This document shows, piece by piece, positions 1 through 8,076 of a stretch of 64,000 bases of DNA (positions are counted from its first letter, which is position 1; every line of letters begins with the position of its first letter). The stretch spans positions 2,108,001 to 2,172,000 of the forward strand of contig CANMWG010000001.1 of assembly GCA_947501555.1 (NCBI GenBank), written 5' to 3'. The notes beneath the pieces are model-generated. The model did no database searches, was not told the origin of the DNA, and worked only from the letters and a program-made list of their open reading frames with translations. This DNA is from an uncultured Paracoccaceae bacterium (lineage in GTDB: Bacteria > Pseudomonadota > Alphaproteobacteria > Rhodobacterales > Rhodobacteraceae). The position numbers were made by a program, and so were the translations under genes.

Positions 1-1
1 G

Positions 2-907
2 GATGAAACCGTATACTGCCCGGGCTTCACGGACGTGTTCAACATTCGGTTCCACTGTTGGAAACGGGGTGGGCACGGGAACGTCAACCTGCACGAAAGC
101 CTCAAGCAATCCTGCGACTGCTATTACTATGAGATCAGCCAACGGGTCGGTATCGACAAGATGGCGGAAATGGCGCGCAAACTGGGGCTTGGGATCAGAC
201 ATGATCTGCCGCTCTCGGCTGTGGCGCAGGGGCTAGCCCCTGACAAGGCATGGAAAACCTCGGTGCGTGGTGAAGACTGGCGGATCGGGGACACCGTGAA
301 CGCGTCGATTGGGCAAGGCTACGTACTGGCATCGCCATTGCAACTGGCAGTTATGAGCGCGCGGATCGCCACCGGGCGCGAGGTCACGCCGCGTTTGGTT
401 AAGCTGATCGATGGGGTCGAACAACCCTCTGGGCTGGGCGAAAGCCTTGGGATCAATGAAAACACGCTGCGGCGGATCCGGGCCTCGATGGATGAAGTCT
501 GCAACCACAGACGGGGCACGGCCTATGGATCGCGGATTATTGATGATGCGCATAAGATGGCGGGCAAAACAGGTACCAGTCAGGTACGCCGGATCACACC
601 CGAAGAACGCGCGGCCGGAGTGACGCGGAACGAAGACCTGCCATGGGAACGTAGGGACCACGCGCTTTTTGTGGGCTTCGCGCCCTACGACAACCCACGC
701 TATGCAGTGTCGGTGGTGGTCGAGCACGGCGGCGGTGGGTCGCGTGCCGCAGCGCCCATCGCACGCGACATTATTCTGCAGGCACAATTCGGCGGGCCAC
801 CCCCGCTTGAAGTCTACCCCTCAGGCCTGCGCGATCAAATCGCAGCGCAACAACAGCGGATCGACTCACGGATCCCGCCCGGCGCCAAGGGGCGCAGCGA
901 AGTATGA
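2..907 (+). CDS. mrdA: Penicillin-binding protein 2 (PBP2), 3' part only
   Basis: This is the C-terminal ~300 residues of a peptidoglycan DD-transpeptidase that cross-links new wall during elongation. The frame is open from base 2, so the gene begins outside the window and the SxxK catalytic serine is not visible. What is seen is HCWKRGGHG and LHESLKQSCDCYYYE near the left edge, which is typical of PBP2, and the KTGTSQ box near bases 560-577 that forms part of the penicillin-binding site. The downstream rodA start overlaps its stop by four bases (ATGA at 904-907), so the two are translationally coupled. PBP2 and RodA work as one enzyme complex in the inner membrane. Family assignment is firm from the motifs and from the rodA neighbour. 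Confidence 0.95.
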   Translation, partial: DETVYCPGFTDVFNIRFHCWKRGGHGNVNLHESLKQSCDCYYYEISQRVGIDKMAEMARKLGLGIRHDLPLSAVAQGLAPDKAWKTSVRGEDWRIGDTVNASIGQGYVLASPLQLAVMSARIATGREVTPRLVKLIDGVEQPSGLGESLGINENTLRRIRASMDEVCNHRRGTAYGSRIIDDAHKMAGKTGTSQVRRITPEERAAGVTRNEDLPWERRDHALFVGFAPYDNPRYAVSVVVEHGGGGSRAAAPIARDIILQAQFGGPPPLEVYPSGLRDQIAAQQQRIDSRIPPGAKGRSEV

Positions 908-2043
908 GCTATCTTGAGTATAACACCAAATACGTGCCCACCGGGCTGCGTAAACTTTGGTACCTTCACTGGCCGATCATCATGCTGCTGATCGCCGTGG
1001 CTTCGGCGGGGTTTCTGATGCTCTATTCGGTCGCAGGCGGATCCACATCGCCCTGGGTCGAACCGCAGCTGAAGCGGTTCACGGCGGGCATGATCCTGAT
1101 GGTCTTTGTGGCCATGGTGCCAATCTGGTTCTGGCGAAACATGGCGTTCTTGGCCTATGGCGGCTCCGTTGTGCTGCTCTTGGGGGTGGAATTCTTCGGC
1201 GAAGTGAACATGGGCGCGCAGCGTTGGATCAACCTTGGGTTCATGCGGCTGCAACCGTCTGAGCTGACCAAAATAACCCTGGTGATGTTCCTTGCTGCCT
1301 ATTACGACTGGCTGCCGAACAACAAAACCTCGCACCCGCTTTGGGTGGCGCTGCCCGTGGTCTTCATCCTGGCACCCGTAGCACTGGTGCTGAACCAGCC
1401 CGACCTGGGAACAGCACTTTTGCTTCTGATGGGCGGGGCCACATTGATGTTTCTGGCAGGGGTTCATTGGCTTTATTTCGCGACCGTTGCCAGCGCCGGA
1501 ATTGGTTCCATCGTGGCGGTTTTTCAAAGCCGCGGAACGACTTGGCAACTTCTTAAAGACTACCAATACAGGCGGATCGATACGTTCCTTGACCCAGCAA
1601 ATGACCCGCTTGGCGCGGGCTATCACATCACACAAGCCAAGATCGCATTGGGGTCGGGTGGGTGGACTGGGCGCGGGTTCATGCAAGGGACACAATCGCG
1701 GCTGAATTTCCTGCCCGAGAAACATACCGATTTCATCTTTACGACGCTGGCCGAGGAATTCGGCTTTGTGGGGGCCATCACGCTGCTGTCGCTCTATCTG
1801 TTGATCGTGCTCTTCTGCATCGTATCTGCACTGGGAAACAAAGACAGGTTCGCCTCTCTTATGACACTCGGGATCGCGATGACGTTCTTTTTGTTCTTCG
1901 CGGTGAATATGGCGATGGTAACCGGGCTCGCCCCCGTTGTCGGGGTGCCGCTGCCGCTGGTCAGCTATGGGGGGTCCGCCATGCTGGTGCTGCTGGTCGC
2001 TTTCGGATTGGTACAAAGCGCACATGTGCACCGCCCCCGCTAA
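904..2043 (+). CDS. rodA: Rod shape-determining protein RodA, SEDS glycosyltransferase
   Basis: A 379-residue polytopic membrane protein of the SEDS family, which polymerises lipid II into glycan strands for lateral wall growth together with PBP2. Visible hallmarks are a string of about ten hydrophobic segments, the LQPSELTK motif around residue 117, the long periplasmic loop with LPEKHTDFIFTTLAEEFGF around residue 265, and a C-terminal GVPLPLVSYGGSAM stretch. Length is normal for RodA. Its ATG overlaps the mrdA stop, consistent with one transcript coming from upstream mre/mrd genes outside the window. Nothing unusual is seen in it. Confidence 0.97.
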   Translation: MSYLEYNTKYVPTGLRKLWYLHWPIIMLLIAVASAGFLMLYSVAGGSTSPWVEPQLKRFTAGMILMVFVAMVPIWFWRNMAFLAYGGSVVLLLGVEFFGEVNMGAQRWINLGFMRLQPSELTKITLVMFLAAYYDWLPNNKTSHPLWVALPVVFILAPVALVLNQPDLGTALLLLMGGATLMFLAGVHWLYFATVASAGIGSIVAVFQSRGTTWQLLKDYQYRRIDTFLDPANDPLGAGYHITQAKIALGSGGWTGRGFMQGTQSRLNFLPEKHTDFIFTTLAEEFGFVGAITLLSLYLLIVLFCIVSALGNKDRFASLMTLGIAMTFFLFFAVNMAMVTGLAPVVGVPLPLVSYGGSAMLVLLVAFGLVQSAHVHRPR

Positions 2044-2056
2044 GATATGCAACGCA

Positions 2057-2077
2057 GTCCCGGACGTGATCCGGGAC
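2057..2077. repeat. Short intergenic inverted repeat
   Basis: GTCCCGGA and TCCGGGAC form a perfect 8-bp stem around a 5-base loop (CGTGA) in the 53-base gap between rodA and the next gene. GTCCCGG/CCGGGAC palindromes recur in alphaproteobacterial intergenic DNA. It could weakly attenuate readthrough, but there is no T-run, so it is listed as a repeat and not as a terminator. Confidence 0.5.
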
Positions 2078-2096
2078 CTCCACCAAGGTCTCACCC

Positions 2097-3029
2097 ATGC
2101 TCAACATCCTCTTTTCTGCGCAACCTGAACGCTGGGACGAATACGAAGGCCCGCTCAAAGCGGCCTTCTCCAAGGCTGGGCTGCAGACCAATATCGGGCG
2201 CGACCACGCACCCGAAACTGTGGACTACATTATCTTCGCGCCCAACGGGCCGGTCACCGACTTCAGCCCCTATACCAAAACCAAAGCGATACTCAGCCTT
2301 TGGGCCGGGGTCGAAACCGTCGTTGACAATGCCACCCTGACGCAACCGCTTTGCCGGCTTGTGGACAAAAGCCTGACGGGCGGCATGGTCGAATGGGTCA
2401 CAGGGCACACCCTGCGCCACCATCTCGGGATGGACGATCATATCAGTAAACAAGACGGGAAATGGCGGGATTTCATCTATCCTCCGGTGGCCAAGAACCG
2501 CCCTGTAACAATCCTTGGGATCGGCGCATTGGGGGCGGCCTGCGGGCAAGCCCTGCATCACCTAGGGTTTCCCGTCACAGGGTGGAGCCGCAGCGCCAAA
2601 GACATCCCCAACATCCGCTGTCTGCATGGTGAGACAGGACTGACCCAAGCCCTCACGGATGCTGAAATCGTGATCCTGCTTTTGCCGCAGACCCCTGAAA
2701 CGACAAACATCCTAAACGCAGAAACACTGCGATTGCTGGCCCCCGGCGCGTTCATCATCAACCCCGGACGAGGACCTTTGATGGACGATGATGCACTTCT
2801 TTCAGCACTCGACAGCGGACAAGTCGCGCATGCAACGCTTGACGTCTTCCGGACCGAACCGCTGCCTCCGGAAAACCCTTACTGGGGGCACCCACAGGTG
2901 ACCGTCACGCCACACATCGCCTCAAGCACGCGGCCTGAAACCGCGGCCGAGGTGATCGCCGAAAACATCTTACGCGGGGAGGCAGGCAAACCATTCCTGA
3001 ATGTCGTGGATCGGTCCCTTGGCTACTGA
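2097..3029 (+). CDS. D-2-hydroxyacid dehydrogenase (glyoxylate/hydroxypyruvate reductase type)
   Basis: A 310-residue NAD(P)-dependent cytosolic oxidoreductase of the D-isomer 2-hydroxyacid dehydrogenase family, nearest in style to GhrA, which reduces glyoxylate and hydroxypyruvate. The Rossmann dinucleotide site is TILGIGALGAACGQALHHLG near residue 140. The catalytic residues fit the family: Arg in INPGRGPLMD, Glu in the FRTEPLPPENPYW region, and His in VTPHIASSTRP. The protein ends normally in NVVDRSLGY. It follows rodA after 53 bases and may share its transcript. Immediately after its stop the sequence runs into the decayed beta-helix gene, so the downstream flank looks rearranged. Exact substrate cannot be told from sequence. 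Confidence 0.88.
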   Translation: MLNILFSAQPERWDEYEGPLKAAFSKAGLQTNIGRDHAPETVDYIIFAPNGPVTDFSPYTKTKAILSLWAGVETVVDNATLTQPLCRLVDKSLTGGMVEWVTGHTLRHHLGMDDHISKQDGKWRDFIYPPVAKNRPVTILGIGALGAACGQALHHLGFPVTGWSRSAKDIPNIRCLHGETGLTQALTDAEIVILLLPQTPETTNILNAETLRLLAPGAFIINPGRGPLMDDDALLSALDSGQVAHATLDVFRTEPLPPENPYWGHPQVTVTPHIASSTRPETAAEVIAENILRGEAGKPFLNVVDRSLGY

Positions 3030-3032
3030 ACC

Positions 3033-4200
3033 GGTCGATTTCATCCGCTGGACCAGCCAGATCAAGACAACCCAACGGTTGGTGGCACCAAGGAGCAGGG
3101 TGATGACCGCGCTGACTGGTTGACCGACTTCTATATGCACGATGTGACGAATGTGACCGTTACAAATTCGCAGATCCTCAGATACGCGGATGAATACGCA
3201 CAAAACTCTGATGATCTGGTTGAAAAGATCGTGTCGATCCGGGGTGGCGAAAATATCGAATTCAGCGACAACATTATTTCCAACACGCTTTATGGTCTGA
3301 CTGTCACTGAAACAGTTGGCCTAACAATCACGGGCAATGAAATCACACAGCTGCAAGGCGACGGCATCCGCCTTGGCGGTGTGCAGGATGTCTTGATTGA
3401 TGACAACTACATCCACGACTTCCTGAGCTCGGACAATAGTCTGGTCCCTGATAACATGATCCAGATCTGGTCCTCCAACACGTATCTGCAGACCAAAGAT
3501 GTCACCATCACGAATAACACGTTCGAGCAAGGTGACGGCGAATGGTCACAGACGATCTTTATCGGTAACGAAAAGACCCGCGTTGACGGTTAGACAGAAG
3601 ACGACCTGCATGAAAATTTCGTCATCGAAAACAACTATATTCATAACGCGCACCTGTATGCCGTCTATCTGCAGGGTGTTGATGGTGCGCGCGTTGTCAT
3701 CAATACGATCCTTCAAAACGAAGAATATGTGGCCGAGCTGCTTGCCTAGGCAGAGGCCAATGGCACCTATATAAATTCAGGCACCTACCTGCCGCGCATC
3801 CGCGCCGAAAGCAACGTTTTCAACATTGAGATTGTCGACAACAAAGTCGTGAGCGTCATCGCTGAGGGTGACAACTTGACGGTTGCAGGCAACAGCCTGG
3901 ATGCCGCCGGCGCCGATCTTGAAACCCCCGTCACTGTTGATCCTGTTGATCCAGCGGAAGACCCAGAAGTACCAATCCCAGAGGAGACAGCCTTGTCACT
4001 TGTTGATCCAGATAGCTCACCGTTAGAAAGCGCGACTTACGACCTCGAAACGGGCGATTTGCAGCTGACATTTAGCTACGATAAGTTGGTGCAGGCCACT
4101 GGCAACTATGGCAATGCGCGCCACATCGATGCCTTTGTCTTTGAGGGCACAGCCTACGAAGTCGAGATCCACTCAGCCGATGGCCCCCGGGGATGCAAAC
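3033..4200 (+). pseudogene. Decayed 5' part of a beta-helix surface protein gene
   Basis: The frame through 3033-4187 reads as a right-handed parallel beta-helix protein. It is clearly paralogous to the later part of the downstream ORF: DFYMHDVTNVTVTNS here against DIYMHDVTNVTITNA there, and GDGIRLGGVQDVLIDDNYIH against GDGIRLGGVQDVLIDGNYIH. Three lesions are visible. The 5' end is missing, since homology starts a few bases after the dehydrogenase stop. Two in-frame TAG codons lie at 3591-3593 and 3747-3749. A one-base shift in the C run at 4184-4188 then moves the frame; removing one C joins it exactly to the downstream ORF. So this and the next entry were once a single gene. The product was probably secreted or surface-bound; no function is assigned. 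Confidence 0.8.
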
Positions 4201-6420
4201 GGGAACTACATATATGATGAGACGACGATGGAGAACAAGTTCACCGTCAACATCGGCGCCGGGCATGGTGCTGAAGGCGAAGCGCTGAGCTTCTATTTCA
4301 GCGACTATGCCAACGGGACCCGGCCGCTTTACAGCTTTGAAATCGCGGGCATGGATGCCCCTGTTGATGTGCCAGAGGTTCCCGTGGAAGAACCAGAGGT
4401 GCCAGAAGAACCCGAAACCCCTGTTGAGGAGCCTGAGACATCTGAAGAGCTTTCTGTTTTCCTGATCGACGCGGACACGGATACGCCGATTTATGAAATC
4501 GCTGCGGGTGAAGAATTTGCCTTTGACAAGAGCGCCTATGAAAACGTCAACCTGATGGTCGCCAGCAGTTTTGAAGGTATCGAAAGCGTCAAGCTGAGCC
4601 TGGATGGCGGCGCAAGCCGCACTGAAAGTGCTGCACCCTTTGCGGTCTTTGGTGACGATGGGCAGGGCGACTTCTTTGATGGGGTAGACCTTGCGGAAGG
4701 GGCGCATACGCTCAGCATTTCGGCCTATTCTGCCGATGGCGGCCGCGGCGAGTTGCTGTTTGAGACGGACTTCAGCTTCACAGCCGTGGACAGCAGCACG
4801 ACCGAAGAGCCAGAGGTGCCCGTCGGGGAGCCTGAAATGCCGGAAGAGCCCGAAACGCCGATGGAGCCTGAAACTCCGGTTGAAGAACCCGAAGTGCCCG
4901 CAGAACCAACCGGTGGTGTTATCACGGTATCCAGCAGCGAAGAGCTACAGGAAGCGCTGCTCAATGCCACCGGCGGTGAGGTGATTGAGTTCGTCAACAC
5001 CGGCGTCAACTACGAGTTCGGGCTTTACAAGAACTTCACCCCGGACAGCATGGTCACCGTTCGTGCGCAAGACCCCGATGATCCGGCCATCGTCCACTCG
5101 GTCTACATGCGCGAAGGGCAGAACCTGACCCTCGATGGGTTGCAGTTCGGCAGCAAGCCCGAAGAGGTCGCGGATCGGTCCGGATATATGACCGATATCT
5201 ACATGCATGATGTGACCAATGTGACGATCACCAATGCGAAGTTCATCGGAAGCGCGGAAGGCTATGCCGAAACGGCCGATGATCTGGTGGAAAACATCCT
5301 GCTGATCCGGGGCGGCGAGAATATCGAAGTGTCCAACACTTTCGTGTCGAACAGCAAATACGGGATGACCTTCCTGAATACGGCCGGGCTGACCATCACC
5401 GATAATGAAATCACCCAAGTGCAGGGCGACGGCATTCGTCTGGGCGGCGTGCAGGATGTGCTGATTGATGGCAACTACATCCATAACTTCCTCAGCTCGT
5501 CCAACGATCTGATCCATGATGACATGATCCAGATTTGGTCCAAGGACACCTATCTGCAGACCAAGAACGTCACGATCTCGAACAACATTCTTGATCAGGG
5601 CGATGGGGAATGGTCGCAAGGGATCTTTGTCGGCAACGAAAAGACCCGGACGCCGGACGGCGTGTTTGACGACGATGTGCTGCATGTCGACCTGGTGATT
5701 GAGAACAACTACATCAACACCTCGCACCTGCATGCTATCGCGCTTGAAGGTGTCGATGGGGCGGTGATCGCTAACAATTCGATCGTTGAAAACCCCGACT
5801 ATGTCGCCGAGCTGCAAGCGCGTGCCGAAGCGGCAGGAGAGAGCTTTAACGGCTCGGTCTACATCCCCGCGATCCGGGCGAACCGGAATGTGGAGAATAT
5901 CGAGATCATCGACAACGAAGTGCCCCGTGTCTTCGCCGAGGGCGAAGGTGTCGTAGAAAGCGGCAACGGCCCTGACGGGGTTGGCGCGGACCTGGAAAAC
6001 CCGGTGATCAGCGATGGCGGATCTGAGGTTGAAGAGCCTGAAACACCGGTGGGGGAGCCTGAGGCGCCAGCGTCGGATGTCACAGTTGTTCTGGTGAATG
6101 CTGATACGGATGAAGTCCTCGCGGAAATCACTGCCGGACAAGAGTTGGAATTTGACTTCACCCTGTATGACAACGTCAACATCGCCGTCTTCAGCGACGT
6201 CGAGGGGCTTGAGAGCGTGTCGTTGACCCTGAACGACGTGGACAGCCGGGTCGAGAATTTCGAACCATTCGCGTTGTTTGGCAACAATGGGCACGGCGAC
6301 TTCTTTGACGGCAAGCAGCTGCAGGCCGGTGAATTCATACTTGAGATTAGCGGATATTCAGAGGACCGCGCCCGTGGCGAGCTTCTGTTTGCGGAGGATT
6401 TCACCTTCTCAATTGCCTAG
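3090..6420 (+). repeat. Internal duplication: beta-helix block and ~110-aa beta domain, each twice
   Basis: The beta-helix block at about 3090-3940 is repeated at about 5150-6010. The domain encoded at about 4455-4790 is repeated at about 6075-6417, with matching phrases GDFFDGV/GDFFDGK and GRGELLF/ARGELLF. Acidic Pro/Glu/Val linkers separate the blocks at about 4370-4440, 4805-4905 and 6025-6065. The first helix copy carries the stop codons and the second is clean, so decay started in the 5' half. Confidence 0.75.
4108..6420 (+). CDS. Multi-domain beta-helix repeat protein, remaining open frame
   Basis: A 770-residue open frame, but only from about base 4189 does it match its paralogous sequence; the first ~28 residues are out-of-frame noise before the C-run frameshift. 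ATG 4228 is a possible restart. Domains in order: a short beta-rich piece; a Pro-Glu-Val-rich linker; a ~110-residue beta domain (DADTDTPIYEI to GELLFETDF); a second PEVPEEPETP-type linker; a parallel beta-helix of ~330 residues with right-handed turns such as NVTITNAKF and LTITDNEITQ; a third linker; and a second copy of the ~110-residue domain (NADTDEVLAEI to the end). It resembles adhesins or polysaccharide-active beta-helix proteins. No catalytic set is recognised. It is probably the 3' remainder of a pseudogene, with no signal peptide visible. Confidence 0.6.
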   Translation: MAMRATSMPLSLRAQPTKSRSTQPMAPGDANGNYIYDETTMENKFTVNIGAGHGAEGEALSFYFSDYANGTRPLYSFEIAGMDAPVDVPEVPVEEPEVPEEPETPVEEPETSEELSVFLIDADTDTPIYEIAAGEEFAFDKSAYENVNLMVASSFEGIESVKLSLDGGASRTESAAPFAVFGDDGQGDFFDGVDLAEGAHTLSISAYSADGGRGELLFETDFSFTAVDSSTTEEPEVPVGEPEMPEEPETPMEPETPVEEPEVPAEPTGGVITVSSSEELQEALLNATGGEVIEFVNTGVNYEFGLYKNFTPDSMVTVRAQDPDDPAIVHSVYMREGQNLTLDGLQFGSKPEEVADRSGYMTDIYMHDVTNVTITNAKFIGSAEGYAETADDLVENILLIRGGENIEVSNTFVSNSKYGMTFLNTAGLTITDNEITQVQGDGIRLGGVQDVLIDGNYIHNFLSSSNDLIHDDMIQIWSKDTYLQTKNVTISNNILDQGDGEWSQGIFVGNEKTRTPDGVFDDDVLHVDLVIENNYINTSHLHAIALEGVDGAVIANNSIVENPDYVAELQARAEAAGESFNGSVYIPAIRANRNVENIEIIDNEVPRVFAEGEGVVESGNGPDGVGADLENPVISDGGSEVEEPETPVGEPEAPASDVTVVLVNADTDEVLAEITAGQELEFDFTLYDNVNIAVFSDVEGLESVSLTLNDVDSRVENFEPFALFGNNGHGDFFDGKQLQAGEFILEISGYSEDRARGELLFAEDFTFSIA

Positions 6421-6436
6421 TCCGCAAAGAAATCGA

Positions 6437-6469
6437 GGGCGCCGGTGACTTGTCGGCGCCCCTATTTTT
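6437..6469 (+). terminator. Rho-independent terminator after the beta-helix gene
   Basis: GGGCGCCG (6437-6444) pairs perfectly with CGGCGCCC (6454-6461) across a 9-base loop and is followed by CTATTTTT. It starts 17 bases after the TAG stop at 6418-6420, the right place to end that transcript. Confidence 0.85.
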
Positions 6470-6746
6470 GGTGCCCGCGAAATCGTTTCCACCACCACAA
6501 CTCATTTCACAGTGGAATAGTAGCCGTACGGTCTGCCCGCTCTGGCTTGACAGAAGGGCGATCTGTCGCACTGCTATGGCAGCGTAAAAGCTATGCGACC
6601 GTTTCTTACGGTACCTTAGTTCTGCAGAGGAAGTGCCGCTTTATCAACCTGTCACCGGTAAGTACAAAGAATGCGGACATGTCCGCCGCTCGGACTATCG
6701 CGTACTAGGGTCACGTCCGACACGGTTCGCCTTTTGACATCGGGCG
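6470..6746. other. Non-coding stretch with no recognised gene
   Basis: About 280 bases between the terminator and the IS3 remnant. Short open frames exist on both strands, but none has a credible start, ribosome site or familiar protein pattern. It may be further eroded insertion-sequence DNA. Confidence 0.4.
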
Positions 6747-6878
6747 TCAGAAGTTTTTTGTCGCGAGATCCTTACATGCCGCATTGTCGAGCATCGCATC
6801 AGCCAGCATCCGCTTCAGGCTGTTGTTCTCATCCTCAAACGCCCACGGCTTCCTTGCGTCCGTCCGTTTCAGTCCCAT
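6747..6878 (-). pseudogene. IS3-family transposase OrfA remnant
   Basis: On the minus strand a 43-residue frame reads FEDENNSLKRMLADAMLDNA followed by a short Lys-rich end and TGA. This is the leucine-zipper-like C-terminal part of IS3-family OrfA, the first transposase frame. The N-terminal helix-turn-helix half is missing, and after the stop only a few OrfB-like residues (TPDVKRRTVSD) follow before similarity fades. It is a dead fragment marking an old insertion beside the glycosyltransferase genes. Confidence 0.75.
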
Positions 6879-7085
6879 GGTCAATCTCCTTTGCTACAGT
6901 AAATGCTATCAAAGGAGCGGCATCAAACCGCGACAGGTCCAAACATAGCAGCGGACTGATTTCAGAGCGCTGGGTCAACTTCAGTGTAGTAATAACCTTC
7001 GTAGAAGGTTTAAGGTCCTTAAATGGTCTTGATTCTGCCAAAAACTCGAAGCAGACAATGGCGCTTGCCAGACTAGGACTATGTC

Positions 7086-8075
7086 GTGAAATTGATCGTA
7101 CAGATTCCCGCGCTTAATGAGCAAGAAACGCTCGCCCAAACGATTGCGGAGATACCTCGCCAAATTGATGGCATCTCCGAAGTTGAAGTGCTTGTTATCG
7201 ATGACGGTTCGACGGACCGCACTGTCGAGGTCGCACGTGAGGCCGGGGCGGATCATATCTTGGCCATGCCAAGCAATGTGGGGCTAGCGCGCGCATTTTC
7301 GGCAGGTATCGAACAATGCTTGGCCCTTGGCGCAGATATCATCGTGAATACTGATGCGGACAACCAGTATTGCGCTAATGACATTCCAGCACTGATACGA
7401 CCTATTATCGAACGGCAGGCTCAGATTGTGGTTGGCGCAAGACCAATTATGGCAATCGAAAGCTTCTCACCGGTCAAGAAGCTGCTTCAAAGGCTCGGCA
7501 GTTGGGTCGTCCGGCAAGCAAGCGGCTCTACGATACCGGACGCTCCCTCGGGCTTCCGTGCCTATGCCAGAGACGCCGCTGCGCGCCTATGCGTTATCAG
7601 CACCTATACATATACACTAGAAACCATTATCCAAGCAGGCCGCAAGCGTATCCCGATGACTTCGGTTCCGGTACGCGTGAATACAGTTACCCGGCCATCG
7701 CGCCTGTTCAGCGGGATACGTGAATATGTCATGCGATCAATGGTGACGATTTTACGTGTCTTCGTAATCTATGCCCCGTTGCGCTTTTTCTTTTGCATTG
7801 CTGCGGTTACTGCCACCCCAGCGGTTATCGTCATCTTGCGGTTTCTGGGCAATTACCTGGCTGGAGAGGGTGGCGGCAATGTGCAATCACTTATTCTGGC
7901 TACGGGTCTCATTGCGATGGCGACAATTTTTCTGGCCGTGGGTGTACTTGCAGATTTGATTGCCGCCAACCGCACATTGCTAGAAGACATCCGTGCCCGT
8001 GAGTTGCTACGCTATGTAAAAGATCAGTCACCAGAGCATAAGGATAAGGCTATCAAAGAGCGTTGGACCGCTTGA
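7086..8075 (+). CDS. Family 2 glycosyltransferase, polyprenyl-phosphate sugar synthase type
   Basis: A 329-residue protein with a cytosolic GT-A domain followed by two C-terminal membrane helices, as in DPM1/ArnC/GtrB-like enzymes that move a sugar from a nucleotide donor to polyprenyl phosphate. Visible are IPALNEQETLAQTI at the N-terminus, VLVIDDGSTDRTVEVA near residue 35, and DADNQY near residue 88 (the metal-binding D-x-D-like site). Hydrophobic spans lie near residues 222-250 and 262-285. The start is GTG at 7086. The next gene begins one base after its stop and encodes a GT-C enzyme, so the pair probably makes and then uses a lipid-linked sugar. The sugar is not predictable. Confidence 0.88.
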   Translation: MKLIVQIPALNEQETLAQTIAEIPRQIDGISEVEVLVIDDGSTDRTVEVAREAGADHILAMPSNVGLARAFSAGIEQCLALGADIIVNTDADNQYCANDIPALIRPIIERQAQIVVGARPIMAIESFSPVKKLLQRLGSWVVRQASGSTIPDAPSGFRAYARDAAARLCVISTYTYTLETIIQAGRKRIPMTSVPVRVNTVTRPSRLFSGIREYVMRSMVTILRVFVIYAPLRFFFCIAAVTATPAVIVILRFLGNYLAGEGGGNVQSLILATGLIAMATIFLAVGVLADLIAANRTLLEDIRARELLRYVKDQSPEHKDKAIKERWTA

Positions 8076-8076
8076 T

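Noticed and set aside
835-2094. Long open frame on the minus strand opposite rodA
   Set aside because: It is a shadow of the rodA codon pattern. The translation is rich in His, Gln, Arg and Pro with no family pattern, while rodA is unmistakable.
4945-6294. 449-codon minus-strand frame opposite the beta-helix ORF
   Set aside because: It mirrors the repeated plus-strand sequence, has His/Val/Asp-rich low-information composition and no ribosome site; the plus-strand frame has paralogous support.
6445-6708. 87-codon plus-strand frame after the beta-helix gene
   Set aside because: It begins inside the terminator hairpin, has no ribosome site and an Arg/Ser-rich composition with no recognised pattern.
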